This document shows positions 1-12,506 of a stretch of DNA of 64,000 bases, piece after piece. The notes beneath the pieces are model-generated. The model saw only the letters and a list, made by a program, of their open reading frames with translations. It had not been told where the DNA came from and ran no database searches. A program made the position numbers and the translations under genes. This stretch comes from Ephydatia muelleri. Taxonomy: Eukaryota > Porifera > Demospongiae > Spongillida > Spongillidae. The stretch covers positions 12,199,348 to 12,263,347 of the forward strand of contig JABACO010000001.1 in assembly GCA_013339895.1 (NCBI GenBank), in the 5' to 3' direction. Every line of letters starts with the position of its first letter. The stretch's first letter is position 1.

Positions 1-957
<957 letters not shown>

Positions 958-1129
958 AAGCGGAGTGTTTCCCGGCTCTTGTTTTGAATGTAAATTCATA
1001 CATGACTTTATTGTATCCGGCGTGTCACACTTAATTATTTAACATAAATGCGCATTAAACCGTAAAGTAGCAGCCCACCATGTAGTTATCCCGCTATTAG
1101 CTCGATCTTCATATGCTCACACATACATG

Positions 1130-1147
1130 CACACACACACAAACACA

Positions 1148-1232
<85 letters not shown>
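1130..1232. repeat. (CA)n microsatellite
   Basis: About 100 bp of almost pure CA repeat lies 170 bp after the copy 0 stop codon. The His/Thr-rich open frames across it are repeat artefacts. Confidence 0.95.
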
Positions 1233-3062
1233 ATACACACACTAAACGCTTACACTTACGTGTTATGTTATGCGTCGCTTGTTATACCTGCAATGTTAAT
1301 TGGCTGATGCGGAGGGTGTGTATGTATTGGTGGAAAAGTATAGAGGTTATGAATATTCATTATATTATTTCTTGCATGGCAACATAAACATCGAATTCTA
1401 TTATCATTTCTCAGCACAATGAAGACTTCTAATGAGTTCATGGGCTATAATGATAGTTTAAGGATGATATCAGTAGAAATAATGTACTACTACACCCATT
1501 GTAAAGAAATTGTGTAGTGTATTATGTGCTCAACAAGGTAGTACCAGAAATGCAAATGAAGCAGCTAAAATACTGGACTTAATGCAAGGGAAGGATAACA
1601 TTAATTAACATTTGTGTATTAAAGAGATCCGTTCTACGCTTCAATGAAACTTTGTCAAAATGAAAAAAAAATTACAAGAACTTGGGATGAAAATTTGAAA
1701 CTTCTAAGACTATACTCTGTGTTCTGAGAATATTCAGTTCATATTTCCTGTGCCATCCATCACCTGAAAATAAATGTTACCTTCCACATTCTGAATCTGG
1801 AGAAGTTCCATGTTGATTCTCAAACACACAAAACTGCCTCAAAGAAGATTGGGCATGAATGTGAGTAATATGACACGCAAAGGAATGCTATACAACAAGG
1901 CTTCATTTCAAAATTTCAATGAAAGAGAGAATTAAAATCCTTAATGATGAAAAGCAGGCACTTATGTTGAAGTACCAATATTAAAAGACTCTCCGTTTGA
2001 AGATAAGAAAGCTCAAAAAGGAAATCATCAGCAAAGATGCTGACACTCAACTCTTAAAGCACAAGTGTTCAAAACAGCATTGTAGCAGAAAGGCATAGAA
2101 TTTCAAGTTGTTAAAGAATTCAAAGGTTGCAATGAAGGCTCGTTATAAGCCAGAGAAGCATTTGTATACAATTTTAATAAATGTACAATGATGATAAAAA
2201 TACTATGCTTAAGGAAGGAGATCACTATTTGCAAATGCACAATCACTGTGTGATCATTTTCTAAAGTGCAACTTTACACCTGTACCCTCTGTAGTCAGTG
2301 AATACTGTTCGAAAGTGGTAAAGTATGTTTCTTTAAATCAATAAGTGCATTTCGTTTATTGTTGCTGTTTGATAGATCTATAAATCAAGCAGCTACATGT
2401 ATTGCATCTGAGATTGATGCGCAGAGTGTATTCATACCATTTTAGTGCAGCAGGATATTGAGGAAATGGGATACCTAAACATGAGGAGAGTTAACCCATG
2501 CTTTGCAGGCTTTCTGATATCTTTCTTCATACAAGACAAGAATTTTGTTGACAGTGATGATGTCGTAAGTTAATACATTTGCATATACATGTACATCATG
2601 ATTACAAGCTTTAAAAGCAATAAACACTGCAGCAAAAATATCAATATATTCTGCTCCCATTTTTTCCTCTGAGTAAAATTTATGGTAATTGTGAACAGCT
2701 TGAAAGGAACCAATGGGAGGGCTTCAAGTTCAAATGGTAATCTTATATATATTTTTTATTTTTATTCGACCTATGCTAAATTGCAGGTGTACTAGTACAA
2801 AAAGCTATAAAGCCCTTCCATACTTGCTGTGGCTCAGAAGACATGCATTTTCAAGGAGCAAAATGATTACTTCTGTGATCACAATCTTTACGATGATCTA
2901 TATCACTTTTGAGCCATGAAAATCACTGCACACTTCTCTGTGGAGAGAGCATAAGATGTAAAGATACGTCAGTATAATTATACACAATACAATCATATGT
3001 CCAGTATGCTAAATAGTAAGTACTTTTTACTTTCTTAAACTATGCATGACTGCAAATAATGC
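1233..3062. other. AT-rich spacer, no supported gene
   Basis: This stretch separates copy 0 from the repeated units. I see no open frame above about 70 codons with splice signals. Between 1900 and 2100 there are short Lys-rich pieces that could be a decayed transposase, but they are too broken to name. Confidence 0.5.
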
Positions 3063-3196
3063 CATGGACCCTAATGTATATTCTGGAATTCTTTTTATCA
3101 GGTAACTGTACATATACATAAGCTTTTGGTTAATCAGAAATTTCAGGTGGGTCTAAATATAAACCCGTTTTCTTTTTTCTCTATAATTTTCAACAG

Positions 3197-3327
3197 ACTT
3201 ACTAATGCCAAAAGAGATGTCAAATCAGAATGCCATTGTTTTGTCAAAACAAGCCATACCAATGCGGCAAGCAATTGAAAAACAACAGAACAGTCCTGAC
3301 ATTCAGATGAACAGTCCCGAATACTAG
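3197..3327 (+). other. Candidate terminal exon, 'SPEY' block, unit 0
   Basis: A 131-bp block follows a pyrimidine-rich tract and an AACAG acceptor. It reads two bases and then 42 codons ending NSPEY and a TAG stop. The frame contains LSKQAIPMRQAIEKQQNSPD and is preserved in three further units. I do not recognise the family and see no upstream exon, so this is a candidate only. Unit 0 differs by Ala to Pro and Gln to Glu near the start. Confidence 0.3.
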
Positions 3328-3422
3328 TTTATTTATTCGTTTAAAGTACTTTTTTTCTTTCTTCTTGCATACTATATTCTTATGTATCACAGAATGTATC
3401 ATTGCCACACATATGACATTGT

Positions 3423-4052
3423 TTACACTATTTCTCTGTGTGAGGTAGTTTGGTACCTTGCACAATCATAGTGGCAACGTTTGGAGGTCCGATACCCCAT
3501 CAGGTTTAAAACCTCAACACCCTTAGGTAGGAGCGTTCAAATCGCTTCATATACGGTGTGTACGTAGAGGGATCCATGTCGTTATTGATCTGTTCTATTC
3601 CTTAATTTGTCCTTTATCCATTACTGTGCAAAGTTCATGCACATTTCCCGCTCTATTCGCGCCAATCAATTTGGCAAACTTCGTCCAATTCAATGTATGG
3701 GGACATTATTGGTCAGAATCACGCGGGAAATTTTCGTCAACATTTGCACAGCTGTATCTCCGTAACGGATAAAGTACAAATTAACGAACAGAAAAATCAA
3801 TAGAGACAGGACCCCTTAAAAACCTGATTTGAAGCCATTTGAACGCTCCTACCTACAAATGTGGAAGTTTTGACCATGATGGGGTATCGATCGGACCTCA
3901 CAACGTCGACACAATGATTGTGCAAGGCACCGAAATATATTTAATGGTGAAGGAGACAGTAGGACGAAGTGTTGAATATAGGGAGTTGATAGCGTTAAAG
4001 GTTGGTAAGTTATAGCAATTTGATTTTATGCTATAAACATAAATCCACAATG
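3423..4052. mobile_element. Foldback element A, unit 0, truncated
   Basis: Matches the interior and right arm of the 745-bp foldback element at 12507-13251. Both outer ends, with the GGAACGTTCTACGAGAT termini, are missing. The inner palindrome around 3650-3730 is still visible. Confidence 0.7.
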
Positions 4053-4266
4053 CCTACATGCCGATCCAATGCGCAGGCGTACGGATGTCACATCATTACA
4101 TAATTATGCGAAGTATAATTTCATATAAAGTCCCTTATGGTTATGTATGAAGAAATGGACTCATACGCAGCGCTCTTAACGAAAAGTGATACTTTAGTAA
4201 TAATATTTCTCGCAATAATAACATTGCATTCCATATACGTATTGATTGACGTTTTTAAAAAAGGCT

Positions 4267-6274
4267 TCAGATAGAGCAGACAACACAGGAGACAACATTC
4301 TGCGGGGCATACGAGTAGGCGTTCAGTGGACCCTTCGCAATCACTGCCAGGTTGTTGCAGGGAGCCTGGCTCAACTTGTCACCAAAATAGGTGTCCACAC
4401 ACAGATTCTGTCCAGGCCACTTGGGATTGGCTGCTTCATATCCTACATATTCTGTAGTCCACCCATAGGGACAGACAGTGTTATCAGGGAAGGTGAAAAC
4501 TGTGGAACGACCACTAGCCAAGCAGGCAACACAAGGTACCGTCTTTCCATAAGAATCAGTGACGTCCTTTGAATTCAAGAGTGGGGCTTGTGTCTGAGGT
4601 GGGTAGGCATTGTGAGCATCAGGAAGACAAAGATAGTCTCCATTGGCATCATTGGCATTGCTGCTCTCAACAATATGTCCAGAGTACACATTGGTTTCAC
4701 CAGCAGGGCACACATTGTTACCCCAGCGAATGTAAAATACAGCGCCTGTGAAATAAAATGCACAACAATACATTATACAAGTGTTACAAAAGTAATCATT
4801 GTAATGAATGTGACAATAACTCCTACCATTTGATCCCGGAGCTCCCTGAGGTCCCTGAGGACCAACATCTCCCTTTGGTCCTTGTAGTCCTTGGGGTCCA
4901 GCAAGACCAACAGAGCCAGCAGGACCAGCAGGACCAGCAGGACCAGCTGGACCTTGAGCTCCATCCTTGCCTAATTTAGATCAGTCACAATAAATCAATG
5001 CATGCTTACAGGTCAATACGTGCTTGTCTATCCTACCAGGTGCTCCTGGGGTTCCAGCTGGTCCTTGATCTCCCTTGTCACCCTTAGCACCATCCTGACC
5101 ATCTTTTCCTGGAGCACCAGTTTGACCAGGCAGCCCTGGATGGCCTGCATCTCCCTTATATCCTTGATCTCCCTTTGGTCCCTGGTCTCCCTTGGGTCCC
5201 TGAGGACCTGGAGCTCCTGTGTCTCCTTTATCTCCTTTGGCACCTAATTATAAAGCATTATCATTTATTGTTTTTAGTGCCCATCCTTTTCTGTTGCATA
5301 CCATCATATCCAGGTGCTCCAGGGGATCCAGGCTGTCCATCGTTGCCAGGAAGCCCTTTGTCTCCTTTTGGTCCTTGTGGACCAGCATGTCCAGGTAGTC
5401 CAGGTGCACCAGGGGCTCCAGGAGCTCCCTGAGGACCTGGTGCTCCCTTAGGACCAGCAGGGCATGTTGGGCATGTTGGGGGAGGAGGATAGAAGCACTC
5501 TCCCTTATCTCCTTTAGCACCTACGATAGTAATTATGCACAGAAAGTAATATTTTGTACACACTTTTGTACTCCTACATGTAAATAACCCACCATTGATT
5601 CCTGGAGGACCAGCAACACCCTGTGGTCCCTTACGTCCAGTGTCTCCTTTGTCCCCCTTTGGTCCTTGAGGACCAGGTAGTCCCTTAGGACCAGTTAGAC
5701 TGGGTGCCCCAGCTGGGCCAGGGTAGCCTGTGCCTCCCTTGGGTCCTGGGAAACAAATGTTCATTCATAGTTTGTTGAAATTCCAATATGCATGCACTTG
5801 TGCACACATTACTGCCTCAACACAAATATATTTCCCTCTGCATGTACACGTATAGGGATCAAAACGTTACATGCACCTGAGCATACATCTGTGCTCGTGC
5901 ATAGTGATCTGAGCTTTACCTTTGGGACCAGCAAGGCCTGGAGGACACTTTTGTTCACATTCCTTGCGATGATGCGTTCTGGTTATCCCTGTAGTTTCAC
6001 GGTGTGAGTCCTTTGTTTTTGGAAGGTATTTAGCCGTCGTTTGATGGTACGGAGCCGTCTTTTGATGGTACGGAGCCGTCGTTGGATTGTATGGAGCCGT
6101 CGGCGTTTTATGATGTAGAGCATTCAAATTTTGCGATGCCGTCTTTTCATTGGGAGGTGCCGTTCTCCCCTTTTGGTTATTCGTCTGCTTGTACGCTGCT
6201 ACTGGATTGACTAGTGATGTTGCCGCAGCAAGCTGAAGAAGGCATGCAGCCACACTCAAGGAGATCCACACCAT
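4267..6274 (-). CDS. Short-chain collagen (spongin-type), copy 1, intact
   Basis: Six exons in coding order: 6274-5920, 5745-5593, 5520-5302, 5243-5037, 4970-4827 and 4745-4267. All introns are GT-AG and 58-174 bp, and every junction is phase 1 inside a Gly codon. The product is 518 aa. It starts with a signal peptide [20 protein letters not shown], then a stalk with TAPY-based 7-residue repeats and a Cys pair (CEQKCPPG). A Gly-X-Y helix follows, broken once by [12 protein letters not shown], then the ~158-aa Cys-rich C4-type domain. I chose the ATG at 6274 because an in-frame ATG at 6307 lies only ~17-24 bp below the TATA box, probably before the transcription start. The expected role is a secreted trimeric matrix or spongin collagen. 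Confidence 0.88.
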
Positions 6275-6323
6275 GATTATATCCAAGCGAGATGCATGTA
6301 TGATCACTAGGGAGCCTTCTTTC

Positions 6324-6402
6324 TATATATACGATTGCACACATTCTATGGACTTTTGTTGTCCGCATAAAGACCCGCATGTTGTAGCGCGACTGTGATT
6401 GG
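6324..6402 (-). promoter_or_regulatory. TATA box and CCAAT box of collagen copy 1
   Basis: On the - strand TATATATA (6331-6324) lies about 50 bp before the chosen ATG. A CCAAT box (6402-6398) lies about 70 bp further upstream. Both are conserved in units 2-4. Confidence 0.6.
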
Positions 6403-8585
6403 GACAACATTGCCGCGACAAACGTACAGCACTTCACAATAAGACAGTCTTCTGTGTACCATGAGTTTGGCGCAATTGGTAGCATGATATCAAACATGAG
6501 AGGTGTCGAAGACTTTGGTCGACCCAGTTTTATAACACCACGCACATGATTTAGTAATGGCACACGAGAGCCACAAACAATGTCATTGAGCAAATAATGC
6601 ACAAATACATGAAAAATAAACTGACTGAGACAATTGGCGGTGTTCATGTGCATGTTTATGCGTGTCTTGTACACGTACATGTACATGGATTAAGATGAAA
6701 ATATCTTCCGCACTCAATTGAGTTTTTGAAATCAAAATAAAACATATAAATAAATCAAAATTGTTTATGTGAATTGCTGTGCGAATATATTGCATTATAA
6801 TCATACTGGTATATGTACGCTGTGTGCACAGTGCACGTGCGTGCATGCGTGTGTGCATGTGTGCATAAGAATTGCCTGCTTTTAGCGATCATGATTTCTG
6901 TGCTATATTATAGTATATCCCATGTATCTGCACAAGCGGACACATGGAGTGTGCTGCATATGCACACTGACAGTAGTCGATATCCGCCATTAATTGCTAC
7001 ACCTGCAACTTAATCGGGTTAATGCTCGTTTTGGATCACATATATTTGTAAGGGCTACTGCCTTAGTTGCGAACCTGTCGTACAATCATTTGGCTCTTTG
7101 TGTATATTAAGGTTGAGCATCCTCCATACAGTATGATACATTGTACATCAGATCAGTGCATTGTATCCATCACGTAATGCATAGTTAAATAATAAGGCTC
7201 ATTAGATGTATTAACACAAAGTGACACAATTAGCCTGGTACGTGGGTTATTATGTCTATAGCCGGTGTGAACATTAATGTTGACACACATACATGTCGAT
7301 GCATGTTTCATCTTGAAACACATGCAATCCTTCACACGCAACAGCGCTGCATCGATAAGTCATTGTCGCTGTACACTATACAACAATTCTGTTTGTAAGA
7401 AACTGCATGTGGAGTATTAAGTTAAAAATGAATTGAATATGTATGCGTGAACCATTTAAGGCTTTAGAGCGGAGTAGCGCTATTGGAATTGTGGCTGTAC
7501 TCATATACAATTCATTGATATGGGATCCCACCACTGATGTTGAATCCATGAGAGTGTTATATTATCATTTGCATACATTACTTCACCAATCTGTATGTCA
7601 CTTATCACACCCAGTTCATGACCAAAGTAGAAGGTTGTGGAAGCAAATCAACAGTTTGATCCGCCAGTTGTTGTAAAACAACCTTGATAATTTTAATTAA
7701 CCCTGGTATTTGATATTCTAGACAGAATACATTACCTTTCGACAAGCTGTGCTGTATGTTTTTCATCAACTTTGGTACTGATGGATTTCATTTCTCAGCT
7801 GCCAATACTTCCAATTGTAATATTCCTTTTCGGTCTGCAAGCTTAGAGCATTTTTTTTCAGTGTAACTTATCTGTTCTTGTATAATTGTTCATTAAGAAC
7901 TTGAACACGCTATTTCATACCAACTACTTGTTTGCTTCAGCAATGAGTGTCCTATTTTTAATGATGTTTTATTGCAGCATCTTTCTGAACTGACTTTTTT
8001 TTTAAAATCTTCTAGATCTCTTAGTTGGGAGCGAAGGGTGCTTTTAATTCTACATTCTCTACACCCTGTAGCTTGCGGTTGGCATACATGTACCTTCTGT
8101 AGTTTTAACATGTAAATTGAGAACCAGCTTTCAATTCAAAATCTCCTATCGTTTAAATTGTCTGTGTAAACATTAATCACAGTTTCAATGGGATGGAACA
8201 AAAGAGTTACAAGTACTTGGCCTATCTTGTACTGGACACAATGAGCGAGGTGCTGAAAAGGTTTGAATTGGAAGTAAAAACTGCTCATCTAACAGGTTAA
8301 TAGCATCACAATTCCGATTCATAGATGCTTCTTCACTTTTGGGGCAATTTGGGAGAATTAAAATATATGTTTCAAATGCATTCTTTCCACTAAAACAAAG
8401 CCGTGAAGCTATGCAGCATTTCTAGACAATGAGTATATTATTCAATGTTTCCAGTTGTCTTGCAAAAGTACGATGGTACGGCGTACGACTACGATTAGGA
8501 AACGGTATAAAAACTGAGGAATGTAGGCATGATGGAAGGAAGTGTTTTGTTGTCTAGCACATTGTAATAAGCATCACTGGAAACC
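6403..8585. other. Intergenic spacer of unit 1
   Basis: No exon is supported. The first kilobase matches the other units. About 7487-8365 is unique to this unit and replaces a ~415-bp stretch found in units 2-4; no transposon ends were recognised in it. Confidence 0.5.
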
Positions 8586-8768
8586 CTATGCAGAATTGCT
8601 GCCAGTCACCACTTCCTGAGTTCTGTTTAGCGTTCGTGTGTGCTGCTGATCCACTTTAATGTAATATCCTCGTGCAGTTGCAGTATAGCGACGCCCAAAT
8701 ATCTTGGCAGATTGCCAAACGTGCTGGGGCTGATGTATGTGCATAATGTGCATGTGCGCATATTGCAT
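8586..8768 (-). other. Conserved 60-codon frame, unit 1
   Basis: A 183-bp - strand frame starts MQYAHM, contains VWQSAKIFGRRYTATARGYY and ends in a stop. It is identical at the protein level in all four units (8586, 17314, 26605, 35446). The only nucleotide change seen, in unit 4, is silent in this frame but changes Ser to Pro in the overlapping + strand frame. The function is unknown. It could be an exon, a small ORF or a homogenised non-coding block. Confidence 0.25.
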
Positions 8769-8891
8769 AGACTGGTTCTATTGTCATTTGTCTCGTGCGT
8801 GCATGCATGCATGCATTATAACTCTCAATCATTGACCAGCGAGGCCTACACTACTGGCTTTTTAAACACTGTATGGTATCAGTTTATGTAA

Positions 8892-9639
8892 GAAATAAAG
8901 CTTTGATGCACGGGGAAATTACACGCCATGCACGAAGGAGAGTGTCAAATCTGACTGCTACTTAGGAACGGATTTTTTTTGCAGAGGCTTCTAGTGTACA
9001 GGCTCCACTGAATTAATGTCTCACTCTTTCCCCCTGCATTGCTCGGCGCGGCTTTCGTACACAGACTACATTTGCACCTTGCTATGTTTCAAAAGCTCAG
9101 ATACTTTCTTCTATTTTGCATGCTGCAGGTGTGAAATGAGCATGGGTTGACCTCCACTTTATGAATACATAGTAATTAATTGATGTGAAATTCCAATGGA
9201 GTGGTATACTTTCGGCACAGAGTTTGTCATGGCAGCATTCCCTTTTTTTAGCAATTGCTGCGCTGTGAGCTGATTAAGGCGGGTGTTATGACAACGTCAA
9301 CACTTGAAGGACAGTTATGTTATCTTATTTCAGCTTCGCCCATTTCATCTCTTTATGATACTATCAAGAAGAATAACTATACTAATACAATGACGGCCAT
9401 TTATATGTCATTCTATAGAGTGTAAGCAACTTCCGTGTGGCAACGGAGAGTGCTCTTAAACTACGCCCATTTCGCTATATACATGTCCGTACTGATATTG
9501 GAGTGGGTCCACTATGCGGGATAAAATGCGTCGAATCGATTTCAGTTATTGAAATACTGAGTACGTGAATCAAGAGTGATACAATTCTATTTGTACATGA
9601 ACATGTATAAATCAAATCATTGATTCAACACTTTTTCCA
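8892..9639. other. Unit 1 spacer, nothing recognised
   Basis: Sequence shared with the other units at a few percent divergence. No convincing exon, promoter or element was seen. Confidence 0.5.
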
Positions 9640-10410
9640 TACATTGCTACAGGAAGTTCAAAATGAATTACGTGTTTCATTTTTCGCATCCACAACCTTG
9701 CAAATTCAAGAAGCTTCCAATGGTGAGTGTATTATAAGATTTCAACGTGGCTGAATCTTTTCATGTATTAATCCCGTACATTGCTATAGGCAGTTCAAAA
9801 TGAATTACATGTTTCATTCGCTGACATCAAGTAGTTTTTTGGCATCCACAACCAATGAAAATTGAAGTAGCTTCCAATGGTGATTACATTATAAGCGGAT
9901 GAAATAGATTCGCCTCGTATCAGGAAATCTTGTCATGTATTAATCCCCTATTGGCAGTTCAAAATGTATTACGTGTTTCATTGGCTGAGCTTATATGGTA
10001 GAATCCCAGCATTCAAGTAAGGAAAAAAAATTCACCTCGTAGCAGGAAACCTTATCTGTCATGTGTTATTCCAAATACTGCTATAGGCAGTTCAAACAAC
10101 GGTCGTGCAACGTGTTTCATTGGCTGAGCTCCTTGATTTCACAATCAATGCGTATTCGTGTATAGACTCAGCAATGTTAAATTCAATTGCGGATGAAAAA
10201 AGATTCACCTCTATCAGGAAACCTTGTCATGCGCTATTCCCATGGGCATGCAGTTCAAATGTATTCGTCTTCTTTGGCTGAACTTATTGGTATAGAATCT
10301 TGGCTTTCACAATCAATGCATATTCGTGTAACTTTGGATGCATGGTGACTGCATTATATGATTCAACTGCGGATTAAAAAGATTCGCCAGATCAGATGTA
10401 TGATGATACA
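9640..10410. repeat. Degenerate ~135-165 bp tandem repeats, unit 1
   Basis: The motif GCAGTTCAAAATG..TTACRTGTTTCATTGGCTGAG recurs near 9652, 9790, 9953, 10086 and 10249. Each copy is followed by TTGGCATCCACAAYCAATG and then a CGGATGAAAAAGATTCRCC segment. Spacing is 133-163 bp. This is an old, diverged minisatellite or satellite. Confidence 0.75.
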
Positions 10411-10538
10411 TGTCATGGATCCTAATGTATATTCTGGAATTCTTTTTATCAGGTAACTGTACATATACATAAGCTTTTGGTTAATCAGAAACTTCAGGTG
10501 GGTCTAAATACATAAACCCCTTCTCTTTTTATCAACAG

Positions 10539-10669
10539 ACTTACTAATGGCAAAACAGATGTCAAATCAGAATGCCATTGTTTTGTCAAAACAAGCCATG
10601 CCAATGCGGCAAGCAATTGAAAAACAACAGAACAGTCCTGACATTCAGATGAACAGTCCCGAATACTAG
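10539..10669 (+). other. Candidate terminal exon, 'SPEY' block, unit 1
   Basis: Same 131-bp open block as at 3197, with the acceptor TCAACAG and a C-terminal NSPEY stop. It reads LMAKQMSNQNAIVLSKQAMP and onward. Another frame downstream (10785-11090) has short protein-like stretches ending at an AAATGA, but it is interrupted between units. Confidence 0.3.
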
Positions 10670-11230
10670 TTTATTTATTCGTTTAAAGTACTTTTTCTTT
10701 CCACTTGTATATTTCATGTATCACAGAATGTATCATTGCCACACATATGATGCATCTTATTGTACTGTGCAAACACAATTCTGATTGTTGAAGATGTTAA
10801 ACAATGAAGTACAATTTTGCAGACAAAAGCATTCCACAAGTCATTTGGTAAAATTCTGCAACATTGGGAATTGGAAATTCTACAGTGAAATTGGAAGGGA
10901 TTTTTTTATTCAAGAACTTGAAGGCCAAACCATACACCGCCTTCCCCTTCCACAATTAGTTATTTTACCTATGTGCTTGGTATTATCAGTGATCTTCAAG
11001 TGGGAGAAATCATGTACACTAACAATAAAATCACTGACTATGGGATTCTACCAGTAGATGGAAATCGTATTTTAAAATGAAACACATTGCTATTTACAGG
11101 AACGTCACCTGTTAATACTCTACCCGCATGGAGGTCAACTAATAGTCTATGTATCTGAGATCAGTGATTACATTTATGGATAGCTGCAGTTTGTGCCACT
11201 TACCTTCACCCTTGATCTTGTCCATGTAAA

Positions 11231-12058
11231 ATATATATATGGGTCAGTTTCCGAGAAAATGAAAAGTGGCTATATACATAAAAAGTTATAAAACTGCTTC
11301 ACGTTTGAATCGCTAAAACTCCGTAAAGATTTAAGCTATCAACTTCCTATTTCGAACACTTCTTGCCACACCACTTCTCTCTACGAAAATCGATTTTAGT
11401 GTCTTAACCTTGCTCCTTGCCGACGTTACAAGGCACAGTACCCCGAGGGGTTCAAAATCCAGGTAGCTCCCTGCAGGAATGTCCAAATCACTCCAAAATC
11501 GATATGCACGTAAAGGAGTCCTGTCACTATTGATTTCTGCAGATCGTTGATTTTTACCTCTTCCGTTATGGAGGTACAGCATTGCAAAGTAAGTCCACGT
11601 TTCCCGCTCGAATCGCGCCTTTCTCAGTCCTTGAACCGCTTCCATTCTCCCGAGTGGGACTGAGAAAGGCGCGATTCGAGCGGGAAACTTGGACTTTACT
11701 TTGCATTGCTGTATCTCCTAAACGGATAAGGTAAAAATCAACGATCTGCAGAAATAAACAGTGACAGGACTCGTTTACGTGTATATCGATTTTGAAGTGA
11801 TTTGGACATTCCTGCAGGGAGCTACCTGGATTTTGAACCCCTCGGGGTACTGTGCCTTGTAACGTCGGCAAGGAGCAAGGATAAGACACCAAAATACATT
11901 TTCGTAGAGAAAAGGGGTGTGGCACGATGTTTTCGAAATAGGAAGTTGATTGCTTAAACCGTTACGGAGTTATAGCGATTCAAACGTGAAGCATTTTTAT
12001 AACTTTATATATATATAGCCACTTTTCATTTTCTCGCAAACTGACCCATATATATATA
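11231..12058. mobile_element. Foldback element B (828 bp), near-perfect hairpin
   Basis: Two arms of about 395 bp (11231-11630 and 11667-12058) are near-exact reverse complements. They start ATATATATGGGTCAGTTTC and end at the mirror image, with a loop of about 36 bp near 11650. Units 2-4 lack it: unit 2 reads CTTGATCTTGATCAAGGG across the site. Open frames in the arms mirror each other and are not genes. Its interior shares motifs with element A, such as TTTCCCGCTCGAATCG and CACTTC near GACTTCCTATTT. Confidence 0.85.
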
Positions 12059-12506
12059 GGATCAAGGGCCTAACGGGTACAATATAAATTTCCAGTACGC
12101 GCAATAGTAACGCTTGCGTTGAAATGTATACATGGCTAATTAAAAATCCATAGTCTTACAACTCCATGACGGATACTCCGATTCTCAGTGCGTAAGAAGC
12201 AATGTGTATAGGACATTTCAGACTACTAGTTTCAAACAAATTGAAATCTAGAAACACATGCGTTAGGGTCCGTTTTCGCGGAAACGAGCCAATATAATTC
12301 TAAACACTTCAAGAACACTCTAACTTACAGACTGAGTATATGGGAATCACTGTTACATACTGATCTCAAGATTTTGCGCCTCATCTGTATTGCAGTGTAC
12401 TAGTACTATTGGTGCAGTATAGTGAGGTCGAATATCTCTAATGAGCATGGATAATCACATCCAATTCAGCACACGGAATGCACTTTATATACAATTATAC
12501 GGTCTT

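Larger units (their letters stand above)
3063..4239. repeat. Truncated repeat unit (unit 0)
   Basis: Sequence from about 3063 matches the distal part of the collagen repeat units (compare 10417-10740, then 12640-13480). An internal deletion joins the region after the SPEY block directly to the middle of foldback element A, near 3420. It leads straight into collagen copy 1. Confidence 0.8.

Noticed and set aside
1113-1387. His/Thr-rich small ORFs
   Set aside because: (CA)n microsatellite read in two frames.
2475-2660. 61-codon - strand frame in the spacer
   Set aside because: No splice context, no repeat-unit counterpart and no recognisable similarity.
4773-5528. Leu/Val-rich open frames (for example [10 protein letters not shown]) across collagen exons
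   Set aside because: They are the shifted frames of Gly-X-Y coding DNA, which naturally lacks stops. Only in copy 3 does a frameshift bring this frame into the spliced message.
6177-6686. 169-codon - strand frame upstream of collagen copy 1, and the longer start at 15653 for copy 2
   Set aside because: These run through the TATA box and promoter. The start just after the TATA box with a signal peptide is the same in all four copies.
8640-8891. + strand 83-codon frame conserved in several units
   Set aside because: The one difference between units is non-silent in this frame and silent in the opposite frame, and unit 4 loses its C-terminus by an indel.
11331-11925. Two overlapping - strand frames of 104 and 119 codons
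   Set aside because: They mirror each other in the two arms of foldback element B and have no protein similarity that I recognise.
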